From Yponomeuta sedellus (taxonomy: Eukaryota; Arthropoda; Insecta; Lepidoptera; Yponomeutidae): DNA of 64,000 nt. Numbering within the stretch: the first letter of the stretch is position 1; each line of letters begins with the position of its first letter. The DNA is taken from the NCBI GenBank assembly GCA_934045075.1, contig OW203738.1, positions 4,703,487 to 4,767,486 of the forward strand. The letters run 5' to 3'. Position numbers and translations under genes: made by a program. This document shows, one piece after another, positions 8,377-17,639 of this stretch. The notes below the pieces were generated by a model. That model made no database searches. It had not been told where the DNA came from and saw nothing but the letters and a program-made list of their open reading frames with translations.

Positions 8377-8760
8377 TGAAATTTTTTTGAAATTTATTGG
8401 GCAGAAAAAGAAACCTTTCACATTGCTTTACACTGTTTGTTAAACTTAAAATATTTATGAAGATGTGATGTCGTTGAGGTTTCAGTTTTAAAGTTACAGC
8501 TGATATCTAAGCTAGACTAGGTCTGTAATATAGATATCAGCTTCCATTAATTATGTAGTCTGAGGCTACAATACAGTAGCACGAGTAAAAACCTGAAGGG
8601 CACAGATGTTGGTTTACTTTAAATTATTGTTAAGTTTACTTATCGCTAAGCTTAATTATGATTAAAATCAAAATTTAGATAATGCCAAAGTAACTTAGGC
8701 AACCATGCAACTAAAAAACAAGGAAATATTAAATTATTAGTTAATGTCAAAACAGATAGC

Positions 8761-8842
8761 ATGTTTGTGTGCTTGTGTGAGTGTGAGTGTGGGTGTGTGA
8801 GTGTGGGTGTGTGTGTGGGTGTGTGTGTGTGTGTGTGTGTGA
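8761..8842 (+). repeat. (GT)n microsatellite in the LINE 3' UTR
   Basis: Imperfect GTGTGAGTG repeats grade into a pure GT run at about 8819-8841. On the LINE strand this is a (CA)n tract roughly 125 nt after ORF2. The open frames it generates are artefacts. Confidence 0.85.
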
Positions 8843-8887
8843 TTTGGGTGTTCGTGTATGTAAGGGAGGTGGTTTGCACTTTAGTTC

Positions 8888-11800
8888 CTAGCTATTCGGT
8901 TGGATTTGTTTTTCTGTGTCTTCATATGATAGATTTTGAAGCCACTTTTGAATGGTTTGTTTAAAGATGGGTTGTATGAGGATATGTGTGCGAAGAGTTT
9001 TATGTAATTGGTTGTAAATGTAAGGACCCAGGAAGCAGAAGAATCTGTGACTGAAAGTAGTTTTAAGCGGGATAGTTTTTGCCACAAGATGGTTTCTTTG
9101 CGAAAAATATGTGTCTTTGTCAAAAGGTGTGAGTGAGTGTTGTAAAAGGGCTGTGTGTAGAATGAACAGTTGGCGGACTGTGAGAACTTGACAGAAATCA
9201 TACAAAGCTCGTGTTGGATACAGAATAGGCTTTGCGGTGGCAACTTTTAGTAGTGCCCTTTGTGCGCGTTCGATCGTTATGAGGTGAGATTTTGCTGCAC
9301 CTCCCCAGGTTGTCACACAGTAGGTTAAAAGGGGCTGGCATAGGGCTAGATAGATGGTTTTCAGTAAGCTGGGATTAGCAACGTGTCGCAGTTTTTTAAA
9401 GACAAACATAAGCTTACGTATTCGGTTGGATAAGACCTTGGTGAAAGGTTTGAATGAGAGGTTTGTATCGATGAGGAGGCCTAGATATTTGATTTCATCT
9501 GTTCTTTGTATCAGTGGACACGGGCATTGTAACATAGGATCATTACAGGTATGTGCTGTGATAGTAAATTTCATAGGGTCCGGAAGTCGCCAGTTTTTTA
9601 TCGAGAAAATCATGTGCTTTGTCTTGTCCGCGTTTAATGTCAGTAAATTATTCCTAAGCCATGTAGATACTTTGTCAAATCCCTCTTGTGCTGCTTTGTA
9701 AACATCATCCCAAGTGTTCCCAGAGAAGTAGAGGACTGTGTCATCAGCGTATGATAGTAGTTGCCCATTTTTCATTGAAAGTTGACACAGGTCATTAATG
9801 TATGTTAAAAATAAGCTTGAGCCTAGTATGCTTCCTTGTGGCACGCCATAATTTACTGGAAGATCACAGCTTATGTAGTTATCAAGGGTCACGCGTTGTG
9901 TTCGATTATTTAAGTAATCTTCAAACAGTCTCAATTGGTTACCCCGTACACCGAGGGAGTTGAGTTTAGATAAAAGTATCGGCGTGGAGACCGTATCAAA
10001 GGCCTTTGCGAGGTCTAGGAAAATCGCTACACATTTTTTACCTTTGTCTAATTTACGTACTAAATAATCTGTGAGTTCGTGTACTGCTTGAGCCGTAGAT
10101 TTTCCCCTTCGAAAGCCAAATTGTCTACTACTGAAGAGGTTGCTTTTTTCTATGTAATTTATAAGACGATTGTTTATTATTCGTTCTAGTATTTTAGAGA
10201 GTATAGGTAATACAGTTATTGGGCGATAACAAGAAGCGTGACTTCGGTTTCCGCTCTTAAATATTGGGTGGATAAGACCTTTTTTAAAGGCGGTTGGGAA
10301 AGATCCTGTTGTCAGTGAGAGGTTGCATATATATGTTAGAGGGGGAACTATTATATCCTTGTATTTTTTTATGATTGCAGTAGAAATACCATCCCAACCC
10401 ATTGCACAATTATTGCGTAAGGAAGTTATGATAGTATTGACCTCTTCTAGATCTGTTGGTAGAAATACCATGGAATTAGGAGGTGTGATATTATTATTGT
10501 GAAGAGTTGTAGGCACGTTCGGATTTGTTTTTAATATATTTTCTGCTAGGGTTTTTCCCACATTGGCAAAGTAGTCGTTTGTGGCATCAACAGATTCATG
10601 CGGGGTATTTTTGAATTGTAGTAGTTCTGTTGAGTTTGTTTTCTGTTTGTGAAGGTAGGCTATATCCTTCACAACATCCCATAATTTCTTATTATTGGTA
10701 CCAGCTTCATTAAGTCTGTGTTTGTCATATTGATTTTTTACTTTTTTTAATAAGTCGTTGCAGAAATTTCGATATCTTTTGTATGTCAGTCGAAGAGTTT
10801 CGCAATCTGGTGTTTTTTTTAATTTTCTGTGTAGATTGTCTCTGTTGAGAATACATTTGACTAAACCTGTCGTTATCCAAGGTTTTATTGGTCTGTGACG
10901 TCGGGGCAAGATTGTTACTGTTGAGTTTTGTTTTACTGTATCACGGAGGGTGTTAATTAAGAGATCTGCCGCTTCGTTGACGTCGGATTCTTGGTAGACT
11001 CGTGATAAATCTAATTTGTCCATATCTTCTCGTAGTGTGGCATAATTTATTTTGGTGTGATATTTGGATGTATTTTTGTGAATTTTCGCATCGAGTGATA
11101 AAAGAGCCGTATAATGATCAGTGACAGTGTTCTCAATTATTAGTGTATTAGCTTGATAGACAGATCTCATCATAAAGTGATCAAGACAAGTAGAACCATG
11201 TGTGGGAATTGTATGCGCTGGAAGTAGTCCATGCATTGCTAGTGCATTAAGGTATTCTTCCGATCGTAGGTCTTGGCTTTGTGGGTGAATGTCTATATTT
11301 ATGTCCCCAGTTACGATGACAGTGGGATATGATACGAGACTAGGGAGAAACAGTTGTAGACTGTGTAAGAAATTGTCTATATTAGTGTAACACGGTGGGC
11401 GATATATCGCTAGTACTGCAATGTCTTGAGCGATCGTTATTAGTATGCAGCTCGAGTCTGCGATAGGGGGTTCAGAAAATGCGACGTTTTTTATGCTGTT
11501 ATTTGCGTAGGCTATCACTCCATCATTTTGGTTAACAGGTTTTGTTGTGGTGTAATGTGTATAGTTATTAATTGGTGGAACCTTAGGGTTATACTTTAGC
11601 CAGCATTCTGTAAATATGATTAGGTCATTTTTTACGTTTATACGATTTAGGAGAACTTCGAAGTCAGATATGTTGGCTGATATGCTGCGAATATTTTGCG
11701 AAAGTATATTGAAAGATTTTTCAGGATTCCTTATGAGTTTGATGCACTGTTCAGGGCTACATTTTTCACTGGTAGAAACGGCTGTTTGATCTATATCCTT

Positions 11801-12191
11801 AATAATATTATTATGTGCGGCGAATTTTAAGGCATTTTAGGTGGGTGTTTTTATAAGAACATTTGGGTAAGATGTGAGTCTTTCTAATAAGAAATATTAA
11901 AGGTTGAGAACTAGTACAGGACTTGTGGTTAGTTTGTGTTTTTTTGTATGTTGTATTGTTTGTGGTTAGAGATGTGGCTGCTGGGTTACACAGTTTTTGT
12001 ATGTATTTGTTGGCTGGAAGGGTTATAATATAGGTATTTAAACGATGAATAGCTTGGGTGTATTTGTTTTGACAAGTTCGATACATGCATGGGAATTGTT
12101 TAATCAGTATGACATTCGAGAAATATAATATCGTAGTCATTGTAGGTTTATACAGAATTGAGTTTAGTCTTGAGTTTAGGTAACATCCCAA
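8888..12191 (-). pseudogene. LINE ORF2: endonuclease and reverse transcriptase, one frame break
   Basis: Reading right to left, an ATG at 12191 opens a lysine/threonine-rich leader (126 codons to 11811) adjoining ORF1. The frame then changes between 11836 and 11811. After that an apurinic-type endonuclease follows (QNIRSISANISDFEVLLNR, LIIFTECWL, QNDGVIAYANN, VTGDINID, HGSTCLDHFM). The RT domain has KKGLIHPIFKSG, FGFRRGKSTAQAVHEL, FLDLAKAFDTV, GVPQGSILGSSLF and the catalytic SYADDTVLYF. The protein ends with the usual C-terminal region of jockey-superfamily LINEs. All main RT motifs are intact, so only the single break spoils a protein of about 1,100 residues. The break could also be natural recoding. 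Confidence 0.85.
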
Positions 12192-12230
12192 GGCAACGCG
12201 AGGAGTGTTGAATAGTCTTCTTAGAGCTAG

Positions 12231-13172
12231 TCATTTATCGGTGTACTTCTTCAGACTATCGATCTGTGCTTCATCCGTTATCAATATCGGTTTCGCACCT
12301 TCTTTCTCGCGTAAAAGCACTTTAGCGTTGGTGGTCCAGCAGAACTGAAAAAGACCATTTTTGGTCAGCTGCCGAGCTAAGTAGTACAGCCTTTTTCCCT
12401 TTTGAGTAAGGTGCTCGTCGATGTAGATGGGTTCTGGAGGACTGTGTGTAGATATCATTCCCGTACTCAATCTTTGACTTTTGTTCTTTATGTTGTATGT
12501 TTTGGCGGACTGAAGAACAGATTTTCTCTGCAGCGCAGAGCTGAGAGAAACCAGGATAGTCTTTTTATCCGACTTAGAAGGTAATCTACGAATGTCTAAA
12601 AGGTCGGATTCATTGACATTCGCCGATATTACCTGAAAGACATTCATTGTAGTTTTGATTAAGTCATCGCTGGACTCATTCGGTTGCTGCGGGACGTTAC
12701 GAATTTCCAGTTGATTTTGTACTTGTTTTCGCGACTGATCTTCCAAGCCATTCTCGAGGTGCCTTATACGTGTCTCTTGGTAAGTGCATTTTTCTTCTAA
12801 TCTGACCATCCTGTTCCTCATCCCTTCATACTCGCTTGAGAGAAACTCCATGGATTTTTCAATCTCGATGTTTGTTTTTTGGATCTGGGCGTTCTGTTTT
12901 TTTAATTCCGCAACATCAGAAATGAGTCTTGAGTATAAAGCCGTATGTTCAGCAAGCATCTGGGCCCAGGAAGAATCCTGATCAATCTTCCACTGTGTAA
13001 ACAACTCCTTTATTTCATTTCTAAATTGCCGAAATTCGGTTTTTGTGGGAGAATCCTCGGTTCGTGGGCGCTTGTTTCGGTTATTTGCGTAGTTTAACTC
13101 GTTATTAGGAGATGCAACACTACTTATGTTTGGTTCTGTTTGCTTTTTCGTAGGTGTGCGTTTTGTAGCCAT
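12231..13172 (-). CDS. LINE ORF1 (coiled-coil RNA-binding protein)
   Basis: A 313-residue open frame preceding ORF2 by about 40 nt on the LINE strand. The N-terminus is basic and polar, residues about 60-140 form a long coiled coil (SLEDQSRK at its end), and the C-terminal part contains RRLPSK, LTQKGKRLYYLARQL and CWTTNAKVLLREKEGAKP. This C-terminal pattern resembles the FP25K-like domain found in some insect LINE ORF1 proteins and in baculovirus FP proteins. Expected role: trimerise and bind LINE RNA. Intact, which supports a young insertion. Confidence 0.8.
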   Translation of the reverse strand: MATKRTPTKKQTEPNISSVASPNNELNYANNRNKRPRTEDSPTKTEFRQFRNEIKELFTQWKIDQDSSWAQMLAEHTALYSRLISDVAELKKQNAQIQKTNIEIEKSMEFLSSEYEGMRNRMVRLEEKCTYQETRIRHLENGLEDQSRKQVQNQLEIRNVPQQPNESSDDLIKTTMNVFQVISANVNESDLLDIRRLPSKSDKKTILVSLSSALQRKSVLQSAKTYNIKNKSQRLSTGMISTHSPPEPIYIDEHLTQKGKRLYYLARQLTKNGLFQFCWTTNAKVLLREKEGAKPILITDEAQIDSLKKYTDK

Positions 13173-13508
13173 ATTAGAGGTAGGTAGTAAGCCGGTTACT
13201 TACTGGTCCGTTGGCCCGAGTCTGTGGCAAAAACGTCGTATGCGCCGTGCAGATTGCGTCGCTTACGCGTTTCACTGAGAGACTTTCGCAAAGTTTGTTT
13301 TGCACTTGTGTCACATATAAAATCAACTATAATTGATTTTGAGCACTATTTGGATACACTTCACTTACAACACAGTATTTAATGGACCTTAGACTACGTA
13401 GTTATCTGGCTATATTCTGAATTTTTGTGCTTGTTTATGAGAAATCAAATTAATTTTGGGAGTAAACAACATTACGGTGTTACGCGGGTGGTTTCCAATC
13501 CATTCTTT

Positions 13509-13628
13509 TTCCCAGTAAATCAAAATACAGTTAGCGAGATTAATATAAGGATTTTGGATGCAAATAACAACCTTATAAATCTACGACAAGAAGAACTACA
13601 GTTATATTTACACCTAAGACGAAAATGA
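13509..13628 (+). pseudogene. Minor capsid (penton-like) gene, 3' part, beyond the LINE
   Basis: Forty codons from about 13509 to the TGA at 13626-13628 give PVNQNTVSEINIRILDAN and LRQEELQLYLHLRRK. This is the final-strand pattern of Polinton penton-like proteins that follows the point where the 7825 gene is cut. Open sequence upstream of 13509 in this frame (from 13425) is LINE 5' UTR read by chance. The stop overlaps the next ATG (ATGA at 13625-13628). Confidence 0.8.
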
Positions 13629-13771
13629 TAGATTTCATAAATAAAACATTGGTACCCGAAACCAAAGATCTCAGTACAACACATCCACCGCAACAGAAAC
13701 CACCTGCTAAAAAGAAAAAACTGACTAAGGAAAATAAACAATTTCTCAGATACTTAAAAGTCATAAAATGA
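13625..13771 (+). CDS. 48-aa basic protein between penton-like and major capsid genes
   Basis: A short frame of 48 codons plus stop: MIDFINKTLVPETKD, a proline-rich middle, then PPAKKKKLTKENKQFLRYL. Both ends overlap neighbours by ATGA: the start at 13625-13628 shares the penton-like stop, and the stop at 13769-13771 shares the major capsid ATG. The strongly basic patch suggests a nuclear signal or DNA-condensing core protein, like the small basic core proteins of adenoviruses. That is inference. Position directly upstream of the major capsid gene supports it being real despite its size. Confidence 0.75.
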   Translation: MIDFINKTLVPETKDLSTTHPPQQKPPAKKKKLTKENKQFLRYLKVIK

Positions 13772-14982
13772 ATATCTTAAATATCTTGGATTCTTTCGCC
13801 TACGACAACAGCATTGAAAGCTACCAAATCCATTCGTATAAGCCCTACATTAATAGTTTTAACAAAAACGATGAAATACGCATTCCCATCAATCAACAAG
13901 ACTTATACGTCTTACCGTCACAGAGTACACTATACATCGAAGGTTCTATCACAGTGCACCGTCCAAATGGCGATAAAAAAGAGAGAGTGAGTAATATTGA
14001 GTTGGTGAATAATGCAGCGCTTTTTCTTTTCCAAGACATTCGATATGAACTAAATGGCGTAGAAATTGATAGGATAAAAAATGCTGGGATCACAACTACT
14101 ATTAAATCATTGCTCTCGATGAATGAAAATGAATCAAAAATGTCACGGCTATGGGGGTGGGACATTGATGGAATAAAAAATACTACTGGTAATTTTTCCG
14201 CCTGTATCCCATTGAATAAAGTTTTAGGTTTCGCTGAAGATTATAATAAAATAATAATGAACTGTAAACATGAGCTGGTTCTTTTGCGTAGTAATACAAA
14301 CCTTAATTCTATTAAATTAACCACTAATGAAGTGTTAGATGACATAACCATTAACAAAATTGTATGGAGAGTACCGCATATAAAAGTATCTGATCGTGAA
14401 AGAGTTAACTTGCTGAGATGTTTGGAGAAAGATAGACCTATCAGTTTAGCATTTAGGAATTGGGATCTCTATGAATACCCTCTTTTACCACAGACTACAA
14501 AACATACTTGGTCTATAAAAACCACATCTCAATTAGAGAAACCACGTTATGTGATTATTGGTTTACAAACTAATCGGAAAAGTTTAGGTATGAAAGACAT
14601 GTCTCACTTTGATCATTGTTATGTACGTGATGTCAAGGTTTTTTTAAATTCAACTTACTTTCCATATGAAAGTCTCAATATTAAGTTTACTGAAGAAAGG
14701 TATATGATATTATATGAGCAGTACGCTAGATTCCAACAGTCTTACTATGGACGTCGGTGTGAGCCGTTGTTAAATCTGAAGGATTTCAAAGATAAAGCAC
14801 CATTATTTGTAATAGATTGCTGCAGGCAAAATGAGACCCTGAAGACAGGTCCCATTGATGTTAGAGTAGAAATAGAGAGTGATTTAGAAATACCAGATCA
14901 AACTTCTGCTTACTGCCTCATACTAAACGATTGTGTAATCGAATATAAACCACTTTCTAACATCGTTAAAAAAATAACATGA
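13768..14982 (+). CDS. Polinton major capsid protein (double jelly-roll type)
   Basis: A 404-residue intact frame. The opening DSFAYDNSIESYQIHSYKPY, the phrase LYIEGSITVHRPNG, LFQDIRYELNGVEIDRIKN, the RLWGWDIDG segment and VEYEIESDLEIPDQTSAY-like C-terminal region match the MCP family of arthropod Polintons, from memory of that family. These proteins form hexon-like trimers with two vertical jelly rolls. The length is near the lower end for the family. The start overlaps the basic protein stop and the end overlaps the next gene start, both by ATGA. No frameshift or stop is seen, so unlike the penton-like protein it could still be made. Confidence 0.85.
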   Translation: MNILNILDSFAYDNSIESYQIHSYKPYINSFNKNDEIRIPINQQDLYVLPSQSTLYIEGSITVHRPNGDKKERVSNIELVNNAALFLFQDIRYELNGVEIDRIKNAGITTTIKSLLSMNENESKMSRLWGWDIDGIKNTTGNFSACIPLNKVLGFAEDYNKIIMNCKHELVLLRSNTNLNSIKLTTNEVLDDITINKIVWRVPHIKVSDRERVNLLRCLEKDRPISLAFRNWDLYEYPLLPQTTKHTWSIKTTSQLEKPRYVIIGLQTNRKSLGMKDMSHFDHCYVRDVKVFLNSTYFPYESLNIKFTEERYMILYEQYARFQQSYYGRRCEPLLNLKDFKDKAPLFVIDCCRQNETLKTGPIDVRVEIESDLEIPDQTSAYCLILNDCVIEYKPLSNIVKKIT

Positions 14983-15467
14983 ATTCTGAACATATTTTTG
15001 TAGATTTACAAGGATTTAGAGATTATAAAAATAATTTTATTATTAAAGAGTTTGCTCTCGCTACTAAAGAATTTACTATGGTCTACTTGGTAAAACCTCC
15101 TTATCCATTTTCTACTTTATCAGATAGCGAAAAAAAGCAAGTTGTTTGGTTGGAAAAGAATAGAGGAATTTATTGGCGTGAAGGTTTTATTGACTACCGC
15201 GAATTTCATAGGTTAATTTATAGTTTATTGAGGAATAAGAAAATTTTTGTAAAAGGTTTAGAAAAAATCATGTGGGTAAATAAACTTTGTGGTGATTGTT
15301 GTGTTATTAATATCGAGGAAAATCAATGTCCTAATATAAAATACCTGCATGATAAATATAGTGTATGCAATTTTACGTGTTTTTCTCACCACAAACAATG
15401 TGCGTTGAAAAATGTACTATGTGTCAAGAAATGGTTTTATGAAAATAATGTTATAGAATTTATTTAG
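14979..15467 (+). CDS. Insect Polinton-associated orphan protein (RNase H-like fold possible)
   Basis: A 162-residue protein whose ATG (14979) overlaps the capsid stop by 4 nt. Recognisable strings are HIFVDLQGF near the start, KEFALATKEF, WLEKNRGIYWREGFIDY, IFVKGLEKIMWVNKL and HKQCALKNV near the end. This pattern recurs in insect Polinton-like elements as I remember them. FVDLQGF and the C-terminal H-x-ALKN motif sit where DEDDh exonuclease motifs would, but the acidic catalytic residues are largely missing, so enzymatic activity is doubtful. Cysteines cluster at 100-145 (CGDCC, CNFTC), possibly a metal site. Last + strand gene of the element. Confidence 0.68.
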   Translation: MNSEHIFVDLQGFRDYKNNFIIKEFALATKEFTMVYLVKPPYPFSTLSDSEKKQVVWLEKNRGIYWREGFIDYREFHRLIYSLLRNKKIFVKGLEKIMWVNKLCGDCCVINIEENQCPNIKYLHDKYSVCNFTCFSHHKQCALKNVLCVKKWFYENNVIEFI

Positions 15468-15508
15468 AATAAGCAAGTATTTATGTAACTTTTTTATTGA
15501 AAGTAAGA

Positions 15509-15549
15509 AATAAATGTAAATGTATTTAAAAAAGAAAACATGTTTTATT
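15509..15549. terminator. Convergent poly(A) signals between + operon and - strand gene
   Basis: AATAAA on the + strand (15509-15514) lies 41 nt after the 15467 stop. AATAAA on the - strand (15549-15544) lies 27 nt after the stop of the antisense gene at 15576. The tail-to-tail signals are 30 bp apart and would end the two opposing transcription units. Confidence 0.6.
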
Positions 15550-15575
15550 TAATTAATTTTTAATTTAAAACGAAA

Positions 15576-16298
15576 TTAATAACTATTGCACATATTTTTA
15601 GAAATGTTCTTAACTACGTTTTCCACCATGTCCATTATTTCGTCTACAGGATCTATCACAACATATTGGGCACTTAACACCGCACTTTCACTGTTTGTGT
15701 CCTTACACTCATTTAAGTCGAATACTTCTATTTTTATCAACCGATTTCCTCTTCTTGCCGCCTTGCTAACCACATATGATGTAGACGTGGAGTCCTTTGC
15801 AACCCGTTTCCTTGAAGTCTTACTTTTCCGCTTCCCCACGTCTGATGGAGCCGGGTTTCGTATTTCTTCGACATCACTATCGAACCCACTCAAAATATTT
15901 TGCGCGTAGTAGTAAGGGTCAGTCGGATCAGTCTCGCCTAAAATCTAAAAAAACTCGCCTCACTATTATCATACAGTGAATAAACTTGTTTAATAAATTT
16001 CTGTAATACGTCCCAGTGCGGTGTGTCCGTATCAGTCTGCAATTTTATTACCATCAACGCTTTTTTCCACCTCTCTTGAACGTTGGTACTTGCAGCATCG
16101 GTAGTGTTGTAGACCTTCAATTCTATATAGAATTCTCCTTCCGTCGTTGCTGTCCGACGAACGTGACCATTGGCGACCCGCGTCACTAGACTCGACCCCA
16201 GTTGGTGCTGCTCGGGAGTCGCTTTAGCGACCTTCTCTGCGTCTCGCAAAATCCCGAAAAGATCTCCCACCGTCTTTTTCTTTAAGGTGCTTGCAGAC
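15576..16298 (-). CDS. Antisense orphan gene in the Polinton, last exon(s)
   Basis: Reading right to left, an acceptor (ttttacag) at 16299-16301 opens STLKKKTVGDLFGILRDAEK and continues to LYDNS at about 15964. A 26-nt GT...AG segment (15963-15938) then interrupts. Without it the frame continues TDPTDPYYYAQNILSGFDSD to the stop at 15576. The protein contains basic patches (GKRKSKTSRKR), a helical middle (WKKALMVIKLQ) and an acidic C-terminal stretch. I recognise no family. DNA binding is a guess from composition. Codon pattern and phase-matched splice sites indicate a real gene. The 26-nt piece is either an exceptionally small intron or a disabling insertion. Confidence 0.6.
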
Positions 16299-16539
16299 CT
16301 GTAAAAGTGAACAATATATTTTAAAACATAAGTACCTTCATAAACTTATACCTATATTCCGATTGGGTAGGCTATCTATAGGAGATACACATACATTGAA
16401 CGAGTATGAAGTGGATGATAGTTTAATATGAAGGGTACATATCTACTTTTGATCTATCCCATATATGTCATTCTTAATAAGCAAATATCCCAAGTGATTC
16501 TTAATAAGCATATCTTACATGGAAAACAAAAATACTACG

Positions 16540-16620
16540 CGAAGCGGGTATCGAACCCACGACTAGTAAGATGCAAAGTAAACAGTCGACAGCATGTTAA
16601 CCTTTACGAGTACATGCCTG
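16540..16620 (-). repeat. tRNA-like SINE remnant within the Polinton
   Basis: The string gcgggtatcgaacccacgact is a Pol III B box read on the minus strand (GGTTCGATACCC). No full cloverleaf is apparent and the 3' half diverges, so this looks like a decayed SINE head rather than a tRNA gene. Confidence 0.45.
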
Positions 16621-16764
16621 CAATGTAATCAACGATTCAATGACTCAGCGGTGTGCTAGAGTCAAATGACGCGACAACGTAACAACGAATAATATAACGA
16701 GACTAATTCTATTCCAGTAAACTTTTCCCTGGATGTAAACATTTACCGTAACGATCAATGTTAA

Positions 16765-16970
16765 GCCGGGTCCGCTGCGCCATGTTACGCGTGTTACAAA
16801 AAATGTAACACGTTATTAAAACAAAAATGGGGAGTGGTATTAACACTTTACGTGTTACGTAACGTAACGTTATATAACAAGTACCTAACGTGTTATACCA
16901 TGTCCCACTTTTATTATATTTAAGTGTTACGTTTTTTGTAACACGCGTAACATGGTGCAGCGGCCCCGGC
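16765..16970. mobile_element. MITE with long GCCGGG terminal inverted repeats
   Basis: A segment of about 206 bp starts GCCGGGTCCGCTGCGCC and ends in its inverted counterpart, GGTGCAGCGGCCCCGGC. Inverted similarity extends inward through atgttacgcgtgttac and the gtgttacgt motifs for most of its length. Flanks are TTAA and TTTA. It is inserted in the intron of the antisense Polinton gene (between 16298 and 17195). Confidence 0.75.
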
Positions 16971-17194
16971 TTTAGGCTATAGAAAATAAGGTTTAAGGGT
17001 CAAACCTATGGTTTGAATTATTAAGACGAATAAACAACTTTTAGTTATGAAACAAACAAATAAACAGTTGTTATCTCTTTCAATGTTCCAAGATTTTCAT
17101 CAACAGCTTGATTACATCGAGGGAATCGTCATTTGAAACGATGTGTAAAGTGTACAATCATTTATAATAAACTATAGATGTATTGTATTCTTAC

Positions 17195-17311
17195 CTAACT
17201 GTCTCCTCAACGTAGCTCGATGCTTTGCGTTTGGAGCTGGTTGGAGTCTTTTGCTTCTTACTCGACTGCACAGCAATAGGTACACCAGAGAATTCAAACT
17301 CGGAGTCAGAC
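17195..17311 (-). CDS. Antisense orphan gene in the Polinton, upstream exon
   Basis: A 117-nt exon on the minus strand, with acceptor ttatttcag at 17312-17314 and donor GTAAG at 17190-17194. It encodes DSEFEFSGVPIAVQSSKKQ and a Ser/Lys-rich continuation ending in EETVR. The phase (one nt in, two nt out) joins exactly to the exon starting at 16298. An earlier exon may lie near 17525-17530, where ATG is followed by a perfect GTAAGTAT donor. Joining that site directly does not keep this frame, so the true start is unresolved. Confidence 0.55.
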
Positions 17312-17639
17312 CTGAAATAATAATAACATAGTTTTATACCAGTCTTATACATTTAACCTAAACGATTTATACACCGTATTGTAATTACTATACTAGATAA
17401 ATGTAGTGACTGGAACATATTTTTTAGACATAGTTCGGGACATAGTTTTCATATAGGGACTAATACGGTTTAGTCAGTGGAACACGTAAAAAAAAAAAAT
17501 TAGGATGTAAATAAATATACTTACTAACATTTTGATACCGATGGAGTGACTGGTAGCGAGGAAGTCGTAGATAATTACACCACACGGAGACTGTACTGAA
17601 CAGCGTTATCACGTTATCGGAAGTGATGAGAATTTTAGA

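Larger units (their letters stand above)
8377..13508 (-). mobile_element. Full-length CR1/L2-like LINE inserted in the penton-like gene
   Basis: About 5.1 kb, reversed relative to the Polinton. On its own strand it has a 5' UTR of about 330 nt (13508-13173), ORF1 (13172-12231), ORF2 (12191-8888, one frame break near 11830) and a 3' UTR of about 510 nt. The UTR contains a (CA)n tract, and AATAAA near 8392-8397 precedes a short A/T-rich end. Boundaries are set by continuity of the host penton-like frame on both sides. Only a T-run microhomology is visible as a possible target duplication. The clade call (jockey superfamily, CR1/L2-like) rests on endonuclease and RT motifs. Confidence 0.85.

Noticed and set aside
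13425..13508. N-terminal part of the open frame that ends at 13628
   Set aside because: This portion lies in the LINE 5' end. Only the part from 13509 matches the penton-like family.
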